Shown piece by piece: positions 36,201 through 45,113 of a DNA stretch of 64,000 nucleotides (position 1 is its first letter; each line of letters begins with the position of its first letter). A program made the position numbers and the translations under genes. The DNA lies in the NCBI RefSeq assembly GCF_005049045.1, contig NZ_SUPK01000005.1, positions 124,001-188,000 of the forward strand. Reading direction: 5' to 3'. The DNA comes from Cohnella pontilimi (GTDB taxonomy: Bacteria; Bacillota; Bacilli; Paenibacillales; Paenibacillaceae). Below the pieces are notes generated by a model that saw only the letters and a list, made by a program, of their open reading frames with translations, made no database searches and was not told where the DNA came from.

Positions 36201-36752
36201 ATGAACATTTTCGTCGTTTACGACAGTGAAGACGGGCATACGGAAGTGCTGGCTCGGGCGGTGGCCGAAGGAGCGGAGAGTGTCGCCGGCTCGACCGTGC
36301 ATTTGCACCATATCAATGAGGCGGACGTACACGAACTGGAGCATATGGATGCGATCATCTGGGGATGCCCGGGTCATTTTGGAACGATCAGCGCCGGACT
36401 CAAGGTGTGGATCGATAAGCTCGGGTATTTGTGGGCGCACGGCAAGCTGGTGGACAAAGTCGGGGCTGTGTTCTGTACGATCGCGACCGAACACGGAGGT
36501 GCCGAGGCAACGTTGCTCAATTTGATCACACCGATGCTGCATCAAGGCATGATCATCGTCGGATTGCCCGCCAACGTGCCGGAAAACGTTTTGTACGGTT
36601 CTTATTACGGTGTGGGTGTGACCGTGGGTGTGGAGGAATCGCCTGAAGACCCGCCGAATATGCCGACGGAAAATGATCTGCGTCTCGGTCGTGCGCTTGG
36701 CGAGCGGGTGGCCCGTCTCACCGCCCGGTTTACGGATCAGCGGGGTGGCTGA
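36201..36752 (+). CDS. Flavodoxin-fold NAD(P)H:quinone oxidoreductase-like protein (WrbA-like)
   Basis: A 183-residue flavodoxin-fold protein. The FMN phosphate loop reads [21 protein letters not shown], followed by [50 protein letters not shown], the WrbA-type flavin ring contact. Probable two-electron quinone reductase. GGAGG directly upstream fixes ATG 36201. Three bases separate it from the next small membrane gene. Confidence 0.87.
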   Translation: MNIFVVYDSEDGHTEVLARAVAEGAESVAGSTVHLHHINEADVHELEHMDAIIWGCPGHFGTISAGLKVWIDKLGYLWAHGKLVDKVGAVFCTIATEHGGAEATLLNLITPMLHQGMIIVGLPANVPENVLYGSYYGVGVTVGVEESPEDPPNMPTENDLRLGRALGERVARLTARFTDQRGG

Positions 36753-36754
36753 CG

Positions 36755-37129
36755 ATGGTTGTGATCGGATATGGGGTTGCGGCTTTGATCGTCATCATAT
36801 TGTTGATAGTGTTCAACGTACGGGCCGGCGGCCGCTCGAAAGCGGAAGCCGTGCAGGAGCCGGTAACGATTCCGGAAGCGGGTCCGGAGGCCGTCGAGGT
36901 TCCGGCGGAATCGCCGCGTAACGAAGCTGCCGCTCCCGCCCCCGCCGCGGAACGCCCGGGAAGTGACGACCGGAGCTTCCGGGAGGCGCTTCGGCGATTG
37001 CAGACGGGGGACGCTGATCGCAAGCCGCCCGAACCGGCTGCAGCCGAAGTCCCAAAATCATCCGACCAAGTGTATCGGGAAGCGATGCGCCAACTGAGGC
37101 AATCCGGCTCCAAGGACCGGAAAGAGTAA
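36755..37129 (+). CDS. Single-pass membrane protein with a duplicated short motif
   Basis: A 124-residue protein. One N-terminal TM helix (IGYGVAALIVIILLIVFNV), then a low-complexity Ala/Pro/Glu-rich tail. The tail holds two similar amphipathic segments, DDRSFREALRRLQTG (about 71-85) and SDQVYREAMRQLRQSG (about 102-117). I do not recognise a family. It is co-transcribed with the flavodoxin-like gene. Confidence 0.7.
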   Translation: MVVIGYGVAALIVIILLIVFNVRAGGRSKAEAVQEPVTIPEAGPEAVEVPAESPRNEAAAPAPAAERPGSDDRSFREALRRLQTGDADRKPPEPAAAEVPKSSDQVYREAMRQLRQSGSKDRKE

Positions 37130-37164
37130 AAAAACGGCCGCGCGGGTGCGGCCGTTTTTTTATC
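37128..37164. terminator. Bidirectional terminator
   Basis: AAAAAACGGCCGCG / CGCGGCCGTTTTTTT-type hairpin between convergent genes, with a long T-run. Confidence 0.88.
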
Positions 37165-37174
37165 TTATCCGGAG

Positions 37175-37894
37175 TCACTTGATGATCTCAGGCTCTTTGT
37201 ATTCCACGCCTTTGGTGTCGACGGTGACTTTTTTCATCACCATCGGTTTCTCCGGGCGGGATTGTTCCGGGTCATTGGGGTCGATTTTTTGATTGACGAT
37301 TTCATCCACCGTGTCCATTCCTTCGGTCACTTTGCCGAAGGCGGCGTACTCGCTGTCCAACGATGGATAGTCGGCGTGCATGATGAAAAATTGCGAGCCT
37401 GCCGAATCCGGACTCCGCGAACGTGCCATGGAGATGACTCCCCGTGTATGTTTCAAGTCGTTCTGGAACCCGTTGTTCGTGAATTCGCCTTTGATGGCGT
37501 AGCCGGGGCCTCCCATGCCCGTGCCTTGCGGATCGCCGCCCTGGATCATGAAGCCGGGGATGACGCGGTGGAAGATGATGCCGTCATAGAAGCCTTTCTT
37601 CACCAGCGAGATGAAGTTGTTGACCGTATTCGGCGCGACTTCGGGGTAAAGCTCGATTTGGATCGTATGCCCGTTGTCCATCTCGATCGTGACGAGCGGA
37701 TTTTTATCCGACGACCCGGTAGTAGGTATCGAGGCGGATGCTGAAGCCGAAGGAGAGACAGAGGGAGACACGGCGGGCGTATCGGATGGAGAGGCGGCTT
37801 GTCCGCCGTCGTCGCGTTTGCCGCAGCCGCCCGCGACTACAAGCGCGGCGATAAAGACCAATAGCATGGATACTTTCAGCTTGCTCTTCATCAT
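37175..37894 (-). CDS. Cyclophilin-type peptidyl-prolyl isomerase, lipoprotein
   Basis: A 239-residue exported foldase. Lipobox VAGGC (Cys about 24), a Ser/Pro-rich linker, then a cyclophilin domain (about 65-225) with FHRVIPGFMIQGGDPQGTG, the active-site Arg-Phe region, and GSQFFI. It catalyses proline isomerisation in proteins outside the membrane. It starts 37 bp after the mqnD-like gene on the same strand and may share its transcript. Confidence 0.92.
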   Translation of the reverse strand: MMKSKLKVSMLLVFIAALVVAGGCGKRDDGGQAASPSDTPAVSPSVSPSASASASIPTTGSSDKNPLVTIEMDNGHTIQIELYPEVAPNTVNNFISLVKKGFYDGIIFHRVIPGFMIQGGDPQGTGMGGPGYAIKGEFTNNGFQNDLKHTRGVISMARSRSPDSAGSQFFIMHADYPSLDSEYAAFGKVTEGMDTVDEIVNQKIDPNDPEQSRPEKPMVMKKVTVDTKGVEYKEPEIIK

Positions 37895-37931
37895 AGGGAT
37901 GAAAACTCCTTTGTCCGATGGATTTATTCGC

Positions 37932-38765
37932 TTATTTAAGCAGTGCCGGATCGATCTCCGGCACGAGCCCTTCGCGCGCGGCCCGGCTGAGCAGCGCGTT
38001 CACGGCGGCGTAGCCGTCCTCGCCAAGATTGGCTGTAAACTCGTTCACATAGAGGGCAATATGCGCCTTGGCCACCTCGTCGTCCATTTCTTGCGCGTGG
38101 CTGCGTACGTACTCCTTCGATGCCTCCGGATGCGCCCACGCGTACTCTACCGATTGGCGGATCCAATCCGCGATTTGGTCGGTATCGAGCGAGCGTTTGG
38201 CGATAATCGCGCCGAGCGGAATCGGCAGGCCGGTATCGGATTCCCACCAGCTGCCCATGTCGGCCAGCATCGATAACCCGTACGTCTGATACGTAAACCG
38301 CGCTTCGTGAATGACGAGTCCCGCGTCGATTTCTCCGTCGCGGACGGCGGGCATGATGCGGTCGAACGGCATGACGACGATTTCGCCGAGTCCGCCGGGG
38401 ATTTGCTGCGCGGCCCAGAGCCGGAATAGCAAATACGCGGTGGAACGTTCGCTCGGGACGGCGACGCGTTTACCGGCGAGCGAAGCGGGATCGGTGACGG
38501 ACGAATCGGCGGTGAGCACCAGCGGACCGCAGCCTCTGCCGAGCGCCCCGCCGCATGGAAGCAGCTTGTATTCGGACAGCACCCAAGGCAAGGCTGCGTA
38601 AGAGATTTTCAGCACTTCCGGACCGCCGGGCGCCGCCGCCAGATGGTTCGTAATATCGATGTCCGCATAACGGATGTTAAGTTCGGGCGCGCCGGGAACG
38701 AGCCCGTGCACCCAAGCGTGAAAGACGAATGTATCATTGGGACAAGGCGAGAAAGCAATATTCAA
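37932..38765 (-). CDS. mqnD: 1,4-dihydroxy-6-naphthoate synthase, futalosine pathway
   Basis: A 277-residue periplasmic-binding-fold enzyme that turns cyclic dehypoxanthinyl futalosine into 1,4-dihydroxy-6-naphthoate. The N-terminus FSPCPNDTFVFHAWVHG is the MqnD signature; KISYAALPWVLSEYKLLPCGGALGRGCGPLV and DAGLVIHEARFTYQ follow. TTG start with GGAGGTG upstream, overlapping the mqnB stop. Menaquinone by this route is the alternative to the MenFDHCEB pathway; mqnA, mqnC and mqnE must lie elsewhere. Confidence 0.92.
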   Translation of the reverse strand: MNIAFSPCPNDTFVFHAWVHGLVPGAPELNIRYADIDITNHLAAAPGGPEVLKISYAALPWVLSEYKLLPCGGALGRGCGPLVLTADSSVTDPASLAGKRVAVPSERSTAYLLFRLWAAQQIPGGLGEIVVMPFDRIMPAVRDGEIDAGLVIHEARFTYQTYGLSMLADMGSWWESDTGLPIPLGAIIAKRSLDTDQIADWIRQSVEYAWAHPEASKEYVRSHAQEMDDEVAKAHIALYVNEFTANLGEDGYAAVNALLSRAAREGLVPEIDPALLK

Positions 38766-39418
38766 GTTGTCAGCACCTCCGGTAAAATCGAACTGGCCTT
38801 TTCAAGCGCCTCCATCGCTTCCCGGATCCGCCAGGCGGACCGGTCACGAGGACCTACGGCGTTGGAGATCGCACGGAATTCCAGCACAGGAAGCCCAAGC
38901 TCCCGAGCGGCAACGGCGACGCCGTAGCCTTCCATGCCTTCAGCCGCGGCTTCAGAGACGCGCAGCGCCCGCTGCAACGCGGTATCCGCAGATCCGGTTA
39001 CCGTCGATACGGTGATGATCGGCCCCCTGCATACCGTAACGCCCGCCTCTTCCAAAGCACGCACCAACCTGATGCTGAGCTCGGTATCCACGGCGGCCCT
39101 GGCCGAGCCAAAACCAAGCTCGTCCAAGCTGAGAAACCCGCCGCCAGGCGTTTCCGCGCCTAAATCGGCGGCGACGATTTCGCTGGCCACCGCCACGGAC
39201 CCTACATCGGCGCGGCCGATAAAACCGCCTCCAATGCCCGCGCTGATCACGAGTCCGTATTCCCTGCCGCGCATAAGCGCCGCGGCCGTTCGCGCCGCGG
39301 CCATCGCGGGACCGACGCCGGCAAGGGCCAAGTCGAATCGGGCATCCCCATTCAACCCTCGCCGCACCGCTTCAAGCTCCGCTTCTACGGCCGTCATCAC
39401 GAGCACGCGATTTTTCAT
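38762..39418 (-). CDS. mqnB: Futalosine hydrolase
   Basis: A 218-residue nucleoside phosphorylase-fold hydrolase removing hypoxanthine from futalosine. Seen: VISAGIGGGFIGRADVGSVAVASEIVAADLGAE, an internal STVTGSADTA loop, and EGMEGYGVAVAARELGLPVLEFRAISNAVGPRDRSAW near the C-terminus, characteristic of MqnB. Start MKNRVLVMTAV at 39418. It overlaps mqnD, the next step but one in the pathway. Confidence 0.9.
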   Translation of the reverse strand: MKNRVLVMTAVEAELEAVRRGLNGDARFDLALAGVGPAMAAARTAAALMRGREYGLVISAGIGGGFIGRADVGSVAVASEIVAADLGAETPGGGFLSLDELGFGSARAAVDTELSIRLVRALEEAGVTVCRGPIITVSTVTGSADTALQRALRVSEAAAEGMEGYGVAVAARELGLPVLEFRAISNAVGPRDRSAWRIREAMEALEKASSILPEVLTT

Positions 39419-39601
39419 CCGAACGATCTCCCTTTTTCGAAAACACTCCTTATTCAAGTTAACGCGAACGCGAAGTTGTGTCAAAGGGACGGCGGCATCG
39501 TGACATTTCCACGTGCAAGGAGTATCGTTAAAACGATCAGACTATGCGCGATCGCAACACCATACGCAACATCCGTCTTCATGGCAGAGGGAGGATCACG
39601 G

Positions 39602-41341
39602 GTGCGAAATTTTCGCAAATACATACGGAAATACGGAAAGTTTTTCAGCGTTGCGATCTTGTTTTTAACGATCGAAGCCGTCTGCGATCTGCTGCTGCCG
39701 ACCGTCATGTCCCGCATGATCGATAACGGTGTGGCTCGGCAAGATCTCCCCTATATTTACCGCTTGGGCGGCCTGATGCTGCTCATCACGGCGGCAGGAG
39801 CCGTCGCCGCGCTGATCCGTAACTTCCTGGCCAGCCGGGTTTCCCAAAACTTCGGCGCCGAGCTCCGCTCGGATCTTTACCGGAAAATCCACACCTTTTC
39901 CTTCCAAACGATCGACAAATTCGAGCGCCCTTCGCTCATGACCCGGCTGACCAACGACGTGACCCAGGTGCAGAACTTCGTCAACGGCCTCATGCGTATT
40001 TTCGTGAAAGCGCCTCTCATCTGCATCGGCAGCCTCATCATGGCGGCGAACTTGAATCCGCATTTGGCCGTTGTCCTCGCGGTGGTCGTTCCCCTGGTGG
40101 GCGGCCTGATCGCCTTAAACATGCGGATCGGGTTTCCCCTGTTCGCCAAAGTGCAGCACGCGTTAGACCGGATCAACGGCACCACTCGGGAATATTTGTC
40201 GGGCGTCCGGGTCGTGAAAGCTTTTAACCGGTTCGACCACGAGATGGAGAAGTTCGATTCGGCCAACGAAAACTATCAGGAGCGCTCCACCATAGCGATG
40301 CGAGTCATGTCCGTTTTCAGTCCCGGCGTCATGCTCATCGTGAACTTCGGAATTGTGGCGGTGATCTGGATCGGCGGCATCCGCGTCGATGCGGGTCAAA
40401 TGCAAGTCGGCCATATTATGGCGTTTATCCACTACATGACGCAGATTTTATTTTCCCTTTTGATGATTGCCTGGGTGTTCAACATGTTCGTCCGTGCGAA
40501 AACGTCGGCGGAGCGCATTTCCGAAATACTGTCGGTAAATGAGTCGGCGGAGCGGCGGGAATCCGTCGGCCGGGCGGCGGTGGATGGTACGGGGAGAGTG
40601 GATTTCGAAAATGTCGTGTTCTCCTATGACGGCGCTTCGGGCGATCCCATTCTCAAAAACATTACGTTGACTTGTCTGCCGGGTGAAACCGTAGGCATCA
40701 TCGGCTCCACCGGCTCGGGCAAAAGCAGCCTGGTTCAGCTGATTCCCCGGTTCTACGATGTGACGGGCGGCGCCATCCGAATCGACGGACAAGATATCCG
40801 CAGTTTCGATCCTCACGAGCTGAGGGAGAAAATTGCGGTCGTCCCGCAAAAGTCGATCCTGTTCACCGGGACAATCCGCGAGAACATCCTTTGGGGTAAA
40901 GAAGACGCGTCGTCGGAAGAAGTCAGGGATGCCGCCCGCATGGCGCAGGCGGATGAATTCATCGCTTCGTTTCCGGAAGGATACGACACGCTGCTGGGGC
41001 AAGGCGGGGTCAACCTTTCGGGTGGCCAAAAGCAGCGCTTGTCCATCGCAAGGGCGCTTGTGCGCCGGCCGGAAATTCTCATTTTGGACGACAGCACGAG
41101 TGCGGTCGATACGGCGACGGAATCCCGGATCAAGGAAGCGATCCGGCAATATGCTCGCGGCATGACCTGCCTGATCATCGCCCAGCGGATCACGTCGGTG
41201 ATGGACGCGGACAAGATTGTCGTGCTGGACAACGGAGAAATCGTCGGCGTCGGCCGTCATGAAGAGCTGATGCAAAGCTGTGTCGCTTACCAGGAAATAT
41301 ACCGTTCCCAAATCGGCAAGGAGGTGACGGCCCATGTCTAA
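39602..41341 (+). CDS. Heterodimeric ABC exporter subunit with degenerate catalytic site
   Basis: A 579-residue half-transporter: six TM helices (about 1-320), then an ATPase. Walker A GSTGSGKSS (about 369), signature LSGGQKQR (about 472). Walker B ends ILILDDSTSAVD, so the catalytic Glu is Asp, marking the non-hydrolysing site of a BmrC/TM287-type heterodimer. GTG 39602 is chosen because GGAGG lies seven bases before it. It overlaps the partner gene by eight bases. Drug or lipid export is likely; the substrate is unknown. Confidence 0.92.
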   Translation: MRNFRKYIRKYGKFFSVAILFLTIEAVCDLLLPTVMSRMIDNGVARQDLPYIYRLGGLMLLITAAGAVAALIRNFLASRVSQNFGAELRSDLYRKIHTFSFQTIDKFERPSLMTRLTNDVTQVQNFVNGLMRIFVKAPLICIGSLIMAANLNPHLAVVLAVVVPLVGGLIALNMRIGFPLFAKVQHALDRINGTTREYLSGVRVVKAFNRFDHEMEKFDSANENYQERSTIAMRVMSVFSPGVMLIVNFGIVAVIWIGGIRVDAGQMQVGHIMAFIHYMTQILFSLLMIAWVFNMFVRAKTSAERISEILSVNESAERRESVGRAAVDGTGRVDFENVVFSYDGASGDPILKNITLTCLPGETVGIIGSTGSGKSSLVQLIPRFYDVTGGAIRIDGQDIRSFDPHELREKIAVVPQKSILFTGTIRENILWGKEDASSEEVRDAARMAQADEFIASFPEGYDTLLGQGGVNLSGGQKQRLSIARALVRRPEILILDDSTSAVDTATESRIKEAIRQYARGMTCLIIAQRITSVMDADKIVVLDNGEIVGVGRHEELMQSCVAYQEIYRSQIGKEVTAHV

Positions 41342-43181
41342 CACGCCCAGAACACCGGCGGGCCGGCCGGGACCCGGCGGCGGCGCCGGACATCATCCGG
41401 GAAGAGGGCCGGTCGTCAAGCCGAAAGACTGGAAAAGTACCGCGAGAAGGTTATGGTCCTATTTCGGTCATGAAAGAGGCTTGCTGGCCTTTGTGTTCGG
41501 GATGGTGGTCGTCGATTCGGTCATTATGCTGTCCGCGCCTTATTTGATCGGCGTGTCCATCGACGCGATGGCTCAAGGGAAAGGGCAGGTTGATTTCGGC
41601 CGCACGCAAATTGCGCTGGCTGCGCTGCTCGTGTCGTACATCACCGACGGAGCGCTGACTTTCGCGCAAGGCTGGATGATGGCCGGCGTTTCCCAGCGGA
41701 TGGTCAAGCGCCTCCGGCATTCGCTGTTCGCCAAAGTGCAGAAGCTTCCCCTGCGCTTCTTCGATTCCCGGCCGCACGGGGAATTGATGAGCCGGCTGTC
41801 CAACGATATCGACAACGTCAGCACGACGGTTGCCCAGGCGCTCGTGCAGGTGATGACTGGCTCTGTCGCAATCGCGGGATCGCTGATTATGATGCTCGTG
41901 CTCAGCCCGGCGTTGACGCTGGCGAGCTTGATCACCGTGCCAGCGGTGGTGCTTCTCACGCGAACGATCGCCCGCCGAACCGGTCCTTTGTTCAAGGAAC
42001 AGCAAGTCCATCTTGGCCGGCTGAACGGACATGTTGAAGAGACGATTTCCGGTATCCACATCGTCAAGGCGTTCAACCGGGAAGACAAAGTGATGGCGGA
42101 ATTCGAAGCGGTCAACGAAGAGCTGCGCAAGGTCGGCACCAGGGCGCTCATCCGCTCCGGCTTGCTCATGCCGGTCATGAACGTGATCAGCAACGTAGGA
42201 TTTGCGGCCATCGCGATCGTCGGAGGATGGCTGGCGGTCAAAAGTTGGATTACGATTGGCGTCATCGCCAGCTTCCTCAGCTACTCCAGGCAATTCGTAC
42301 GGCCGCTCAACGACTTGGCCAATACGTTTAATTTGCTGCAATCCGGATTGGCCGGAGCGGAGCGGGTGTTCGAAGTCCTGGATGAACAGGAGGAGCCGGC
42401 GGACGTGCCCCTTGCTAAGGTGCTGTCCAGTCCGGCCGGTCACGTGGTGTTTAACCAGGTCAGCTTCGGCTATCGGCCGGACGTGCCGATTTTGCGGGAC
42501 ATCAGCTTCGACGTCCCCGCGGGAAGCAGCATCGCGCTGGTCGGCCCGACGGGTGCCGGCAAAACGACGATCGTCAATTTACTCACCCGGTTTTACGACG
42601 CCACCTCGGGTTCCATCACCATCGACGGGCAAGATGTGAAGGAATATACGATGGACAGTCTGCGCCGAAGCTTCGGGATCGTCCTCCAGGACACGTATTT
42701 GTTCTCCGGCACGATCAAGGACAATATCCGCTACGGCAAGCCCGAAGCGACGGACGAACAAATCCGGGAGGCGGCCGCCATGGCCAATGCGGACCCGTTC
42801 ATCCGCCGGCTGCCGGCTGGTTATGACACCGTGCTGTCCGAAAATGGAGGCAACTTGAGCCAAGGCCAGCGTCAGCTGCTCGCCATCGCCCGCGTCATTT
42901 TATCCAAGCCGTCCATCCTCATTCTGGACGAGGCGACCAGCAGCATCGACACCCGTACGGAGCTTCACATCCAAGATGCGTTGCTTCAGATCATGAAGGG
43001 CCGCACGACGTTCATCATCGCCCACCGCCTGAACACGATCCGCAACGCCGACCGAATCATGGTGATCGATCATGGGGAAATCGTGGAGCATGGAAGTCAT
43101 GACGAGCTGATCCGCAAGGAAGGCATGTACTATCGCATGTTCATGAATCAGTTTCGCAACCTGGAGGGAGCCGCCGGATGA
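41334..43181 (+). CDS. Heterodimeric ABC exporter subunit with catalytic site
   Basis: A 615-residue half-transporter with a Pro/Gly-rich N-terminal extension (about 1-30), six TM helices, then an ATPase. Walker A GPTGAGKTT (about 404), signature LSQGQRQ (G replaced by Q, about 507), Walker B ILILDEATSSID with intact Glu. Together with the preceding subunit this gives one consensus and one degenerate ATP site, the BmrCD/YfiBC layout. AAGGAGGTGA ribosome site inside the upstream gene. Confidence 0.93.
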   Translation: MSNTPRTPAGRPGPGGGAGHHPGRGPVVKPKDWKSTARRLWSYFGHERGLLAFVFGMVVVDSVIMLSAPYLIGVSIDAMAQGKGQVDFGRTQIALAALLVSYITDGALTFAQGWMMAGVSQRMVKRLRHSLFAKVQKLPLRFFDSRPHGELMSRLSNDIDNVSTTVAQALVQVMTGSVAIAGSLIMMLVLSPALTLASLITVPAVVLLTRTIARRTGPLFKEQQVHLGRLNGHVEETISGIHIVKAFNREDKVMAEFEAVNEELRKVGTRALIRSGLLMPVMNVISNVGFAAIAIVGGWLAVKSWITIGVIASFLSYSRQFVRPLNDLANTFNLLQSGLAGAERVFEVLDEQEEPADVPLAKVLSSPAGHVVFNQVSFGYRPDVPILRDISFDVPAGSSIALVGPTGAGKTTIVNLLTRFYDATSGSITIDGQDVKEYTMDSLRRSFGIVLQDTYLFSGTIKDNIRYGKPEATDEQIREAAAMANADPFIRRLPAGYDTVLSENGGNLSQGQRQLLAIARVILSKPSILILDEATSSIDTRTELHIQDALLQIMKGRTTFIIAHRLNTIRNADRIMVIDHGEIVEHGSHDELIRKEGMYYRMFMNQFRNLEGAAG

Positions 43182-43200
43182 TCATCCGGCGGTTTTTGTT
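43171..43200 (+). terminator. Rho-independent terminator overlapping the ABC stop codon
   Basis: A perfect 22-base palindrome, CCGCCGGATGA followed by its complement, then GTTTTTGTTT. The last codons and TGA of the ABC gene lie inside the stem. Confidence 0.88.
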
Positions 43201-43287
43201 TGCCGGCCGTCGGTTTCGGAGCGGTTATTTTGGGCAGAGTAAGACGGTGTTTGGTGAAGAAACCCACTGCCCAAAAGGAGAGAACGC

Positions 43288-44520
43288 ATGCCAAAGCAAT
43301 CCGGCAAACGCACCGGTCGGCTGGACAAGCAGACGTGGCTTCTTCTGGTTGTGAACGGACTTTTCGTGACCGCGAGCGCGCTCTCCGGCACGTTCATCGG
43401 CATTTACATATGGAAAGCGAGCAAAGACTTCATCCTGCTCGGCTGGTTTACGCTGCTCACTCACGTGTTCATGGCGATCACCTTTTGGACGGCCGGTTAT
43501 TGGGCCAAAAAAGGGCAAAACGGCACCTGTCTGCGAACGGGCATCGGCGTTTCCGCGCTTTTTTACGGGATTGTCCTGCTGCTCGGAAAAAAGGCAGCGC
43601 ACTATGTCTGGCTGCTCGGTCTCGTGCAGGGAGCGGCGGTCGGCTTATTTTGGCTCGCGTTTAACGTGGTGTATTTCGAAGCGACGGACGCCGGCAACCG
43701 GGACCGCTTTAACGGATTAACCGGTGTGATGGGTTCGCTGATCGGGATGGCCGCCCCATGGAGCGCGGGCTATCTGATCTCCAAATCCACAGGCGAGTCC
43801 GGTTACCGGATCATGTTCATGATCTCGCTGGGCACCTTCGTGGCGGGTGTGTTGGTCAGCTTCCTGCTTCGCAACCGCAAGCCTCAAGGCCGGTATAATT
43901 GGGGGCTTCCGGTCCGGGTTTGGAAGGTGGAACAAACTCCCTGGCGTCCGGTTGTCGGAGCATTGGCTGCGCAAGGATTGCGCGAGAGCGTGTTTGGCGT
44001 CATGATTGGCTTGCTCGTTTACATTCAAACCGGCAGCGAGATGCGGCTGGGCAATTACGCTTTGATCACTTCGCTTGTCTCGTTCATCAGCTTTTACGCG
44101 GTGGGCAAATGGCTGAAGCCTCGTTGGCGCAGGGCCGGCATGCTGGTCGGCGTCCTCGCGATGACGGCGGTGATCGTTCCGTTTTTCTTCGGCGTAAGTT
44201 ATAAGACATTGCTTCTGTTCGGGGTTGGAACCTCCCTGTTCATCCCGCTCTTTACGATCCCGATGACTTCTTCGGTGTTCGATTTGATCGGTACCCGCAA
44301 GGAGAGCGTACAGCAGCGCGTGGAGTATGTCGTGCTCAGGGAGCTGGCGCTGAATGTGGGCAGAATCGCCGGCATGGCGATTTTCATTATCACGCTGGCC
44401 ATCAGCAAACATCCTACGGTAATAAATTCGATGCTGCTGTTTGTCGGTTGTTCCCCTTTTTTCAGCTGGCTGCTGATGCGCGGCCGCCTGACCGCACAGC
44501 ATGGACATAAAATAAGCTGA
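43288..44520 (+). CDS. MFS transporter, YqgE-like
   Basis: A 410-residue, 12-TM protein with a short basic N-terminus, resembling Bacillus YqgE (LSGTFIGIYIWKASKDFILLGWFTLLTHVFMAITFWTAGYWAKKGQN). The A-motif is absent and TM4 carries GLVQGAAVGLFWLAFNVVYFEATD. Substrate unknown. AAAGGAGAG ribosome site. No terminator is seen before the repeat array that begins 12 bp downstream. Confidence 0.85.
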   Translation: MPKQSGKRTGRLDKQTWLLLVVNGLFVTASALSGTFIGIYIWKASKDFILLGWFTLLTHVFMAITFWTAGYWAKKGQNGTCLRTGIGVSALFYGIVLLLGKKAAHYVWLLGLVQGAAVGLFWLAFNVVYFEATDAGNRDRFNGLTGVMGSLIGMAAPWSAGYLISKSTGESGYRIMFMISLGTFVAGVLVSFLLRNRKPQGRYNWGLPVRVWKVEQTPWRPVVGALAAQGLRESVFGVMIGLLVYIQTGSEMRLGNYALITSLVSFISFYAVGKWLKPRWRRAGMLVGVLAMTAVIVPFFFGVSYKTLLLFGVGTSLFIPLFTIPMTSSVFDLIGTRKESVQQRVEYVVLRELALNVGRIAGMAIFIITLAISKHPTVINSMLLFVGCSPFFSWLLMRGRLTAQHGHKIS

Positions 44521-44531
44521 CACTTAATGAA

Positions 44532-44995
44532 ACTTCGGACCTGCAGAGCAATTTAATTGCCTTACAGCGCAGCGAACATGCAATTACGGACCTGTAGAGC
44601 AATTTAATTGCCTTACAGCGCAGCGAGCATGCAACTTCGGACCTGTAGAGCAATTTAATTGCCTTACAGCAAGGCGATCGCGCAGCTTCGGACCTGTAGA
44701 GTAATTTAATTGCCTTACAGCGCAGTGAACATGCAACTTCGGACCTGTAGAGCAATTTAATTGCCTTACAGCGCGTCGAACGTGCAACTTCGGACCTGTA
44801 GAGCAATTTAATTGCCTTACAGCAAGGCGATCGCGCAGCTACGGACCTGCAGAGCAATTTAATTGCCTTACAGCGCAGCGAACGTGCAACTACGGACCTG
44901 TAGAGCAATTTAATTGCCTTACAGCGCAGCGAACGTGCAACTACGGACCTGTAGAGCAATTTATTTGCCTTACAGCGCAGCGAACATGCAACTTC
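44532..44995. repeat. Nine tandem copies of a 51-bp element with a nested 153-bp pattern
   Basis: The 593-bp gap between the MFS gene and the DUF1761 gene is mostly this array. The invariant block CTGTAGAGCAATTTAATTGCC plus TTACAG recurs exactly every 51 bp (CTG at 44541, 44592, 44643 ... 44949) with no indels. Each block is an imperfect palindrome that can fold as CTGTA(a)gGCAATT/AATTGC..TACAG. Linkers are type A (CGCAGCGAACATGCAAC-like) except after copies 3 and 6, which have type B (AAGGCGATCGCGCAGCT), giving AAB-AAB-AAA. The minus strand stays open through it only because 51 is a multiple of three. Confidence 0.92.
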
Positions 44996-45068
44996 TGCAT
45001 CGAATGAGAAGCCATGGAGAGGACCGATGCCGGAATAGACGCCCATGAAGAAAAATAATCGTCCATAA

Positions 45069-45111
45069 CAAAGGCGCCCCCCGCATTCGCGCGAGAGCGC
45101 CTTCTTTTTTC
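45069..45111. terminator. Probable terminator of the DUF1761 gene
   Basis: AAGGCGC (from 45070) and GCGCCTT (to 45104) with an imperfect GC-rich stem between them. The T-run is better on the plus strand than on the minus strand, so direction is uncertain. Confidence 0.5.
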
Positions 45112-45113
45112 GT

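Noticed and set aside
44532-44995. CRISPR array
   Set aside because: Unit length is constant, but the linkers are near-identical to one another instead of unique spacers, and there are no cas genes.
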